Of a DNA stretch of 64,000 nucleotides, positions 47,844 through 55,287 are shown piece by piece. Below the pieces are notes generated by a model that did no database searches, had not been told where the DNA came from, and was given only the letters and a program-made list of their open reading frames with translations. Within the stretch, counting starts at the first letter, position 1. Every line of letters begins with the position of its first letter. The position numbers and the translations under genes were made by a program. This DNA comes from Collinsella sp. AM34-10 (GTDB lineage Bacteria; Actinomycetota; Coriobacteriia; Coriobacteriales; Coriobacteriaceae): NCBI RefSeq assembly GCF_003469185.1, contig NZ_QSIL01000002.1:62692-126691 (forward strand), written 5' to 3'.

Positions 47844-48701
47844 ATGATTCTTGATAGCCTGCGTAACAGCGCGTCTTTTAATGAAACCGACCGAGCTATT
47901 GCTACCTATCTGCTCAATCATACCAGCGACCTTAAGACCCTCACTATGGCAAAGCTCGCACAGGAGACTTACACTTCGAACGCGACTATCATCCGCTTTT
48001 GCAAGAAACTGGGCCTAAGCGGCTATCGAGAGTTGATCATGCAGCTCATCCAGGAGATAAGCGGAGACTATCTTCTGGCTGCCACCGTTGATCGCAATCG
48101 CCCTTTTGACAGCACCGATTCAATTGAGGCCATCGAGGGTAACCTTGCGAATCTCTTGAAGGGCATCATAGATCAAACGAAAATCGAGCTCGATAGCGCC
48201 AAATTAAGCATAATCGCCAAGGCGGTTCTTAGCGCCCCACGAATTTACATCTTTGCTAAAGGGGAAAGCTACCTGGCGGGATGCATCTTTCGCAACAATC
48301 TTCTTAAGCTCGATCGTCATGTCACCATGGCAGACGACGGAGGCCTGCAGACGCTGCATGTTAAAAACGGCAAGCCCGGCGACCTGTTTTTATTCCTAAG
48401 CTACAGCGGCATTCACTATGACTATTCCAAATACGCTGCCACTCTTTCCGAACGCGGAGTCAAGCCGTGTTTAATTACGGCGTTTTCTGATTCGGTGCTC
48501 GCCAAGCAATGCGACACTGTCTTGCCCATTCCAAAATCAGAACGCGTGATTGGAAAGGTGGCCAATTACTCTTCTTTGATTTCGCTCACGTATACGCTTC
48601 AGGTTATTTATTCGCTTATATTCAATCAGGACTATCAAGAGAACTATCGTGTAAAACGCGAGGCCGATTCGTTCATCTTCACGAGTTTTGCTGAGATCTA
48701 G
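47844..48701 (+). CDS. MurR/RpiR-family transcriptional regulator
   Basis: 285 residues. An N-terminal HTH (LTMAKLAQETYTSNATIIRFCKKLGLSGYRELIMQL) and a SIS sugar-phosphate isomerase-like domain (APRIYIFAKGESYLAGCIFRNNLLKL...DLFLFLSYSGIHYDYSKYA). Such proteins sense phosphosugars. Codon use is more A/T-rich than in the rest of the window. It converges on the GH4/EIICB genes and probably controls them. Confidence 0.9.
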   Translation: MILDSLRNSASFNETDRAIATYLLNHTSDLKTLTMAKLAQETYTSNATIIRFCKKLGLSGYRELIMQLIQEISGDYLLAATVDRNRPFDSTDSIEAIEGNLANLLKGIIDQTKIELDSAKLSIIAKAVLSAPRIYIFAKGESYLAGCIFRNNLLKLDRHVTMADDGGLQTLHVKNGKPGDLFLFLSYSGIHYDYSKYAATLSERGVKPCLITAFSDSVLAKQCDTVLPIPKSERVIGKVANYSSLISLTYTLQVIYSLIFNQDYQENYRVKREADSFIFTSFAEI

Positions 48702-48707
48702 GCATAT

Positions 48708-48749
48708 AAAAGATGGCCCCAAGGCAATTTTGCCTTGGGGCCATCTTTT
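48708..48749. terminator. Bidirectional terminator between rpiR-type and GH4 genes
   Basis: Perfect 19-bp stem (48708-48726 with 48731-48749) with 4-nt loop; A-run left and T-run right, between convergent genes. Confidence 0.9.
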
Positions 48750-48775
48750 GCGCTTTTGGTATTTGGGCGGTTCCT

Positions 48776-50104
48776 TTACTTCAGCTCAGGCCAATAGCCC
48801 TTGTTCGCCTCGATCATGTCGTCCAAGACTTCCTTAGCCACGCGTGCTGAGGGAATCGTGCGATTGAGGGTGAAGGCTTCGAGTGCCTTCTGGTAGGAAC
48901 CTTCGATAACGGCTTCGACCACAAGGCCTTCACAGGCATCCTGCTGTTCGATAAGGCCCTTATAGAAGCGGGGAATCTTCCCGACGCGAATCGGTTCGGC
49001 TCCTCGATCAGTGATGTACGCCGGAACCTCGACTGTCGCGTCGTCCGAGAGATTCTCGATTGCACCATTGTTGGGTACAATCACCAGCTGGCGATGGCGC
49101 AGGTCTTTTGCCAGAGACTTGACGACATCGACAATGAACCTGCCGTGGACGCCTACATAGAACTGCGTGAGATCTACCTTTTCACCACGCTTAAGCGCCG
49201 CAGATGCGTCGAAGATGCGCTTTTCGCGGCCGTTTACGACCTGCATGCCACGCGTGTTATTGATGTCCATGTACTCCACGCAGGCATCGGGCAACAGATA
49301 ATACTGGTAATAGGTGTTGGGGAGGTAATCCTGGAATAGCGTAGAAATCGTTGCCGCATTCTCGAAGGTGTGGGCCCAATCTGGGTCCTTCACCAAGGCG
49401 TCATTGAGGCTTGCTTCGGAAATATAACCGTATTTACGCACGTGCTCTTTGAGCTTATCCGTAACATCGACGCCCTTGCAACGTACGTTGGTAAACCACC
49501 CAAAGTGATTGAGGCCAAAGTAGTCGACCTCAATGTCGTTGAGTTCGCACCCTAAAATCTCTGCCATGCGGGCTTCAATCTCCACTGGCATATCACAGAT
49601 GTCAAGAATGCGAGCGTTAGGACGCAGCTTGTGCATTGCCTTGGCTACGATGGCAGCGGGGTTGGAGTAGTTGACGATCCAGTAGTCCTTGCAGGCATAC
49701 TCCTCGCAGAAATCGACAAGCTCGCACATGGGGAAGATGGTTCTCATGCCATATGCCATGCCACCTGCCCCGCAGGTCTCTTGACCGACTACGCCATGGC
49801 GCAGGCTGATTTGCTCATCCTGGATACGCATCTTGAGCCCGCCCACGCGCATCTGCGCCATAACAAAGTTCGCATCTGTAAACGCCTCTTTGGGGTCGAC
49901 GGTTACATGCAAGGGGATCTCGGGAGCAAGGTCATCGATAACCGCTTTAACCACCACGGCGACTGTGTCTTGGCGCTCCTCGTCGATGTCATAGAGCCAA
50001 AGCTCGCGTATTCCTAATTCATCCTTTTGGTCGATCAGATCTTTGACGATGCCAGCGGTATAGGTGCTGCCGCCGCCGCAGATGACAATCTTGTATCCGT
50101 TCAT
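48776..50104 (-). CDS. GH4 6-phospho-alpha-glucosidase
   Basis: 442 residues. NAD-dependent GH4 fold: IVICGGGSTYTAGIVKDLID, GGLKMRIQDEQISLRHGVVGQETCGAGGMAYGMRT (metal Cys), and CDMP, the motif that in GH4 marks 6-phospho-alpha-glucosidases rather than beta-type enzymes. FGLNHFGWFT supplies the metal His. It would hydrolyse maltose-6'-phosphate or similar delivered by the EIICB gene upstream. ATG 50104 gives better spacing from GAAAGG than ATG 50113. Confidence 0.92.
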   Translation of the reverse strand: MNGYKIVICGGGSTYTAGIVKDLIDQKDELGIRELWLYDIDEERQDTVAVVVKAVIDDLAPEIPLHVTVDPKEAFTDANFVMAQMRVGGLKMRIQDEQISLRHGVVGQETCGAGGMAYGMRTIFPMCELVDFCEEYACKDYWIVNYSNPAAIVAKAMHKLRPNARILDICDMPVEIEARMAEILGCELNDIEVDYFGLNHFGWFTNVRCKGVDVTDKLKEHVRKYGYISEASLNDALVKDPDWAHTFENAATISTLFQDYLPNTYYQYYLLPDACVEYMDINNTRGMQVVNGREKRIFDASAALKRGEKVDLTQFYVGVHGRFIVDVVKSLAKDLRHRQLVIVPNNGAIENLSDDATVEVPAYITDRGAEPIRVGKIPRFYKGLIEQQDACEGLVVEAVIEGSYQKALEAFTLNRTIPSARVAKEVLDDMIEANKGYWPELK

Positions 50105-50123
50105 GTTGTTCATGCCTTTCAAA

Positions 50124-50393
50124 TCAAATTGAGCTGCAGACAATCTTGGTCACTATCTGCACGAAGTAGGTAGCGATGTTGATGACCGCCGCCATTCCTG
50201 CAATGCTGCCTGCGTCCGCGTGCCTTCCTGAACGCCGGGTCCAAACCGCAGCGAGTAGACCCAGGAGCGGCCAGATAAAACCACATGCGAATGCAGCCAT
50301 AAGTACGAGAAGACCCCTTGTCGACTTTTCTTTGTACATGTTGAGCAGGCGTTCGAACATGCCTCGGATTGAATGAAACGTTTTGGTCAACAT
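50124..50393 (-). CDS. Small two-helix membrane protein in the alpha-glucoside locus
   Basis: 89 residues: basic N-terminus (FHSIRGMFERLLNMYKEKSTR), two hydrophobic helices (about 27-50 and 64-85). It has a good ribosome-binding site (GAGGAG). It lies between the EIICB and GH4 genes on the same strand, so it is probably co-transcribed. I do not recognise it. Confidence 0.7.
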   Translation of the reverse strand: MLTKTFHSIRGMFERLLNMYKEKSTRGLLVLMAAFACGFIWPLLGLLAAVWTRRSGRHADAGSIAGMAAVINIATYFVQIVTKIVCSSI

Positions 50394-50431
50394 GAGGTCT
50401 CCTCGCTTATCGCCTGTCGATTAGGCGATCG

Positions 50432-51994
50432 TTAATCTTCCAGATTAAGGATGGGACGTAGCAGGTCGTAGACGGAGTGCACGTTGGTTCCCACAACAAT
50501 CTGGACATTGGTACCGTTCTTAAACAAGCCCTTGTCGATAGCCTTCTTGATGGTCTCTTCGTTGACCTTGTTGGGATCTTTGACTTCGACACGGAGACGA
50601 GTCATGCAGCAGCCCATGGTGTTGATATTGTCCTTGCCGCCAAGGCCGTTGATGATGTTCTGCACCATCTCCTGCTGTTTTGCGTCGACTTCCGGAGTTC
50701 CGGAGGACTCGAGGGCATTGTTGTCTCCGGAGACTTCTGCAGACCACTCTGCGGAACGGCCGGGCGTCATGAGGTTGAGTTTCTTGATCACCATCGCCAG
50801 AACGATGAACGAAACGGCGGCAAACACGATGCCCAAGACGATGTAAATCGGGAACTTGGTGACGCCCATTGGCAAAGGCAGGCCGAGCGTGAGCAGCTCG
50901 ATGCCACCGTACATGTTAAGCAAGCGGACTCCCAGGACAAACAGGAGCATCTCGCCCAGTCCGTAGAACAGGCTGTAGGCAACCCAGAGAATCGGAGACG
51001 CGAACAGGATCATGAAGTCGAGCGGCTCAGTGATGCCGGAGAGCATGGCGGTGATGTAAATGGGCACCAGCATGGCTGCGACAGCTTTTCGATTCTCCGG
51101 ACGGGAAGTCGCAATCATTGCGAGCACGGTGCCGAGGGTTACGAATTCCTTGCCAAAGCCGAACATGGCAAAGCGGACAGAGGGGTCGACTGTGGTGAGG
51201 GATCCGTCAGCGATATGGGGAAGCTCGGCATAGAAGATGTTTGCTGCGCCGGAAACACTCTGGCCGGCGACGACCGCCGTGCCGCCAATCGCGGAGTAGT
51301 CAAACGGCATCCACATAAAGTGGTGCATGCCGAGAGGTACGAGGACGCGGTTCAGGAAGCCGTAAATGAAAACGCCCAGACCACCCGAGGCTGCGATGAA
51401 TGAAGAAGCGTTGCTGATGGCGTTGGCGATAGGGGGCCACACGATAGTCGCTCCGATGCCGAAGACAATGCTCAGCGGAACCATCGCCAGAAGGGCCAGG
51501 CGAGGTCCGCCGTAAATCCGGATATACTCCGATACCTTTACGTCGATCAGTTTGTTATAGAGCCAACCGCAGAAGCATCCGATGAGTACGCCGCCGAAGA
51601 CGTTGACATCGGTAACTTGAAGACCCAGTACCGTTGCCTGGCCAGTGCCATACAGACCCATCGCGCCGGCTTTTGCCAGCTGATCGGTGAGCGTCAGGTA
51701 GGCGTTGTTGACATACAGGAACATGAGGTAACTAATAAGTCCAAACACTGCCGCGTTGGATTTTTGCTTCTTTGCGAAGCCTGCCGTAAGGCCGACTGCG
51801 AAAATCACCGGCAGGTTGCCGATCACCGCGGAGTTGGTTGCCGCGGAGAGCAGCGTGCCCAGATCTGCGACAACTCCGCTGCCGAGCGAGCATACCGTGG
51901 CGATGGCCAAAATGATGCCCGTTACCGAAAGGTACAAAATAGGGTCGACGATAACGCGGCCAAAGTTCTGGAAGGCCGTTTTGACTTTATCCAT
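50432..51994 (-). CDS. PTS EIICB, alpha-glucoside/maltose type
   Basis: 520 residues. EIIC (about 1-415): ten or so hydrophobic segments, with the conserved ITEPLDFMILFASP block of the glucose/maltose superfamily. EIIB (about 435-520): INTMGCCMTRLRVEVKD with the phosphorylated Cys before x-TRLR. Similar in layout to GlvC/MalX. No EIIA domain, so a Crr-type EIIA elsewhere must feed it. It is the first gene of the minus-strand operon with the small membrane protein and GH4. Confidence 0.92.
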   Translation of the reverse strand: MDKVKTAFQNFGRVIVDPILYLSVTGIILAIATVCSLGSGVVADLGTLLSAATNSAVIGNLPVIFAVGLTAGFAKKQKSNAAVFGLISYLMFLYVNNAYLTLTDQLAKAGAMGLYGTGQATVLGLQVTDVNVFGGVLIGCFCGWLYNKLIDVKVSEYIRIYGGPRLALLAMVPLSIVFGIGATIVWPPIANAISNASSFIAASGGLGVFIYGFLNRVLVPLGMHHFMWMPFDYSAIGGTAVVAGQSVSGAANIFYAELPHIADGSLTTVDPSVRFAMFGFGKEFVTLGTVLAMIATSRPENRKAVAAMLVPIYITAMLSGITEPLDFMILFASPILWVAYSLFYGLGEMLLFVLGVRLLNMYGGIELLTLGLPLPMGVTKFPIYIVLGIVFAAVSFIVLAMVIKKLNLMTPGRSAEWSAEVSGDNNALESSGTPEVDAKQQEMVQNIINGLGGKDNINTMGCCMTRLRVEVKDPNKVNEETIKKAIDKGLFKNGTNVQIVVGTNVHSVYDLLRPILNLED

Positions 51995-52301
51995 CTCTTC
52001 CCCTCTCTTAACTAATCTCGGGGACTTGCCCCTTGGGCAGAGGAGGCGCTCACATGCTTGCCGGCGTTGGATGTTGATGTCCGCCTCTGTTTACTGGCTT
52101 CATGATAGTTAGCGTGTTCGCAAAACATGCGGGGCGGAACAAACGGTGCTTAAAAACGAGCTTGATAGTCTTTTTCGTTGTTACCATCTTTCCACTTCGG
52201 CCAGCGGTATTTATTTTTAGGCAAACGGCTTTGGGTGCGAGCGGCTGGTCGTGTCTTGATTTGCCAGGTCCGTCTCTATTCGCATTAGGCTTGCGTGAAG
52301 T

Positions 52302-52631
52302 TTGGATATTGAGGAGACGTTCCGACTCTTGCCATCCGTGCATCCTGGAGGAAAGGAGGAGGAGCCGAAAAAGCTCTTCCCAACAGAGGACTATGAATAC
52401 AGGCTGGATCCGTCGTATGAGCCAAAGGACGAAGGAGGAACAGACGCTATGCCTCCAGCAGAGCCCAGGAACAACCGGGTGTTCTCTCTGCTCCAGAAAT
52501 ACAACCGGCATGGTCTTCTGGTTCCAGTTGGCGCCGACCATATGTGGAACGCGGCGATGGAGAGCAAGTTCTGCCGGTTGACGCTCCTCGGCAAGCATTA
52601 TCGAAGGCTTGCGGACCAGGGCCTACTTTGA
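52302..52631 (+). pseudogene. Unrecognised coding remnant in a gene-poor stretch
   Basis: An open frame ending at 52631 with protein-like composition ([42 protein letters not shown]...[10 protein letters not shown]). It has no ATG or ribosome-binding site at its left end. It looks like the C-terminus of a longer protein whose 5' part is gone. The flanking 52015-52301 and 52632-52702 hold nothing else I can support. Confidence 0.4.
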
Positions 52632-52702
52632 CATGTTGACTAACGAGGCTTTCAGCGATCATGCTCAAACTTTAGGGCTTGTGGCAAGAGGTCGGATAAC
52701 GC

Positions 52703-53659
52703 TCAAGCCGTTTGATGCTCATCGAGGAGCTTTAGCTTCTCGATGAGCATCTTCGTCAGCTCCTCGTCTTGGATGAGGTCTATGCCGAAGCACTTCTTTC
52801 CCGCGTCCTTGAGGGATGCGCCGATGTGATACGCGGTCGCACCGTCGAGGATAAGGAAGCGGTCGTGGAACGTTCTGGTGCGGCGGACGGTGAGCTGCGG
52901 GTACTGTGCGTTGAACACGTCGACATCGCCTTGCGTGAGCCGGTTGCCGGACGTGTAGACGGTCACCGCGACGCCCTTGCGCTTCTTTGCGAGGATGTTC
53001 AGGGTGTGGACATCTACGTAGCCATCTACGAGGGAGATTTCGCGCTCGGCGCGGCCCACGAGATCTGTCAGCAGGCTGAAGGCGTCGAACATCTGCCCGG
53101 CGAAGAAGATCCGCTGGGGTTTCTCGACCTCGCCTTCGAGCAGGCGGAACACCTGGTTGAAACGCTCGTTGGTCGATTGCTGAAACGCCGCCTGACTCAA
53201 CTCGACGCCGCGCAGCCGCTCAAACAGGGTGGCATTTTCGGCGAGGAGGTGGCGCATGGCGACAAACGCCCTCATGATACTGATACTGGTCTGCACCGCC
53301 ACTTCGCTGCGTAGCACGCCGGACAGCATGGCTATGCCCTGCTCGGTATAGGCATAGGGGAGATAACGTCGCCCGCCGCGGCCCTCCATGGTCTTTGAGG
53401 TTCCAATTTGGCACCTCAAAGACTCGTCCTCCTCCTTGGTCAGTTGAAAACGGAAGTCCTCGGGGAATCTGTCGGCGTTGCGTGCGGCGGCGCGGTTGAG
53501 ATTCTTTGTCTCTACCTCGTATAACCGAGCGAGATCGGTGTCGAGCATGATTTGCTGCCCACGGACGGTATGGATTAGGGGCTCTATGTTTGCGGAATCG
53601 GGCAGGGCTATCGACGCGCTCGTTTCGACCGATTCGTCCTCGGCATCAAAATCGCTCAT
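52703..53659 (-). CDS. ORF6N-domain protein with PLD-like C-terminal domain
   Basis: 318 residues. ORF6N/KilA-N-like N-terminus (IHTVRGQQIMLDTDLARLYEVETKNLNRAAARNADRFPEDFRFQLT), as in phage and island regulators, then PYAYTEQGIAMLSGVLRS. The C-terminal part (about 190-318) shows LVDGYVDVHTLNILAKKRKGVAVTVYT and RTFHDRFLILDG...YHIGASLKDAGKKCFGID, a phospholipase D/nuclease-like pattern. The start 53659 is set by GAGG; TTG 53674 is also in frame. Function is unknown; mobile-element association is likely. Confidence 0.8.
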   Translation of the reverse strand: MSDFDAEDESVETSASIALPDSANIEPLIHTVRGQQIMLDTDLARLYEVETKNLNRAAARNADRFPEDFRFQLTKEEDESLRCQIGTSKTMEGRGGRRYLPYAYTEQGIAMLSGVLRSEVAVQTSISIMRAFVAMRHLLAENATLFERLRGVELSQAAFQQSTNERFNQVFRLLEGEVEKPQRIFFAGQMFDAFSLLTDLVGRAEREISLVDGYVDVHTLNILAKKRKGVAVTVYTSGNRLTQGDVDVFNAQYPQLTVRRTRTFHDRFLILDGATAYHIGASLKDAGKKCFGIDLIQDEELTKMLIEKLKLLDEHQTA

Positions 53660-53794
53660 GGTTCCTCGATTCAAAGATGGGGACGCTCCTGCGTCGAAAG
53701 CATTTTATCATCCTGGGCTTTGTCGCCTGCCGGTCCAGCGGCGATGACCCCTGACGTTAGGGAGGGAGTGTGCTTCGTCGTGGCGACGTCTGCC

Positions 53795-54202
53795 CTAAGC
53801 CTCCCTCGCCATGACGGTGATCCGGCTCCCGTCGATGGTGATGGGCGCGCCCGCCCCGCGCTGGATCTCCAGGAGATCGGCGGCTTCGCGGTCGTTCCCT
53901 CCCATCATGCGCGCGTACACGTCCATCGTCATGCTCGACACCTCGTGGCCGAGCCTCCCCTGCACGCTCTTCGGGTCGATGCCGTTGCCGATCAGGAAGG
54001 TGGCCTGCGTATGCCTCAGCTCGTGGAAATCGTAGCCGACGTAGCGCCTCCGCTTGCGGCCGCCCTCCTCCATCCTGCCGAGGCCGTGCTCGATGAAGTA
54101 GCCCTTCTGCCACGTCGAGAAGTTGCCGGGGTCGTGGAAGCCGAAGTCGCTGTCCGAGCACACCGGGGTGTCCGGGGTCTGGGAGAGGCCCTGAACCTGC
54201 AT
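53795..54202 (-). pseudogene. Truncated tyrosine recombinase (integrase C-terminal part)
   Basis: About 135 codons covering the catalytic end: DFHELRHTQATFLIGNGIDPKSVQGRLGHEVSSMTMDVYARM gives the H-x-x-R box, the LGH box and the nucleophilic Tyr. The N-terminal DNA-binding part and first catalytic Arg are missing. It is therefore a relic, marking an integrated element. Confidence 0.8.
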
Positions 54203-54254
54203 CCGCCTCGCCTTCGAGCGGGCGGAATATCCGGTCGAAGCGCTCGTCGGTCGA
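54198..54254 (-). pseudogene. Short remnant of a second ORF6N-type gene
   Basis: In a different frame just upstream of the integrase relic, STDERFDRIFRPLEGEADA closely matches STNERFNQVFRLLEGEVEK of the intact ORF6N protein at 52703-53659. This indicates a broken duplicate. Confidence 0.5.
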
Positions 54255-54273
54255 ATAGAATGGTCGGTCTATT

Positions 54274-54326
54274 TCGCACCTTTGTCGCAGTAATGTCGCA
54301 CCTCTGTCGCAGTAATGTCGCACCTT
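54274..54326. repeat. 22-bp tandem repeat, 2.4 copies
   Basis: TCGCACCTYTGTCGCAGTAATG occurs at 54274-54295 and 54296-54317, with a partial third at 54318-54326; one base differs between the full copies. Confidence 0.8.
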
Positions 54327-54492
54327 GGCCGCGGTGGCATCGATGACCCAAGGGGTTACCCCTTTGTCGCTCCCCATGGCTAACTAATGCCGGCGTGCAC
54401 CGGCGCGGCGTGAATTAGGGAACTCTGCTGTGGGGTTGGGAACCTTTACTGGGGGGCTGCCGTTGGCCAAATCCCATCCCGGACATGACGGT

Positions 54493-54568
54493 CCCGTTTC
54501 CGGACATTCGCGGACAATGTCCGGAAACGGGCTAAAAATGTCCGGAAAAGGGATGAAATGTCCGGAAT
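54493..54568. repeat. TGTCCGGAA repeat cluster with 16-bp hairpin
   Basis: CCCGTTTCCGGACATT (54493-54508) pairs perfectly with 54516-54531 around a 7-nt loop. Two further ATGTCCGGAA copies follow near 54538 and 54558. Could be operators or a decayed terminator. Confidence 0.6.
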
Positions 54569-54687
54569 TGCGGGGTTGGCCCACGCCCGGGCTGCCGTGG
54601 CGCGGTCCTCGGTATGACGGCGGGGCGATGCCGTCGGCCTGTCCGCTTTTCCACTCGGGCTTCTGGTCTCTAGCCTCTCAAACAAAA

Positions 54688-55145
54688 TCTCGATCTGTAA
54701 CAGGTGGGCCCGATTTGGGTGGCTAGATGTTACAGATCGAGACAGGCCAGCGCGCCGGTTTCCGTTTATCTAAATCTGTAACACGAGGGACGGATTTTGC
54801 CGAGTAGCTGTTACAGATTTAGATCTTCCGGCAGCACGGTTCGGTTTGTCTCGATCTGTAACACCTGGGGTCGTTTTTGGCCGATAGATGTTACAGATTG
54901 AGATGTTTTGTTGGGACGGTTTCTGTTGTCTCAATCTGTAACAGGTAGGAACCAAAAGTCGGTCTAGATGTTACAGATCTAGATTGTTGAGGATGGGTTG
55001 AGAGAAATGTCTCAATCTGTAACATCTAGGGTCATTTTTGGTCTGTAGGTGTTACAGATCGAGATTTTCCGACGGAACGCTTCCGTTTGTCTTGATCTGT
55101 AACAGGTAGACCCCGGTTTTGCTGAGTAACTGTTACAGATCGAGA
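54688..55145. repeat. Palindromic-unit array B (6 units, 80-81 bp period)
   Basis: Units at 54688-54742, 54769-54823, 54849-54903, 54929-54983, 55010-55064 and 55090-55145. Each has 15-nt inverted arms (TCTCRATCTGTAACA / TGTTACAGATYGAGA and variants) around a 25-nt centre (26 in the last). Centres share a TTTTGG-like core and GTAG/CTAG ends. Spacers are 25-26 nt and often contain CGGTTTCCGTTT-like sequence. Confidence 0.9.
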
Positions 55146-55287
55146 CAAACCGGCAGCCGGCCCCGCCCCATCCACCTGCCGCTACCTGCTGTCTGCCGAT
55201 TTCCGTTGCGCCACTGTGCTCCCATGCCATATCCTCTAGACAACTACGCGGCAACATCGCCGCCGCGCCTACAAGAGAGGAATGTCC

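Noticed and set aside
52102..52581. 159-codon open frame on the plus strand
   Set aside because: Cys/Arg/Ser-rich composition without a family or ribosome-binding site; the overlapping frame ending at 52631 looks more protein-like.
54384..54726. Small open frames in both directions between the integrase relic and array B
   Set aside because: They cover the TGTCCGGAA repeats and have no start signals or recognisable motifs.
54688..55145. Array B as a CRISPR array
   Set aside because: The repeated 15-nt arms alternate in orientation, each unit is a palindrome, centres share conserved text, and no cas gene is in the window.
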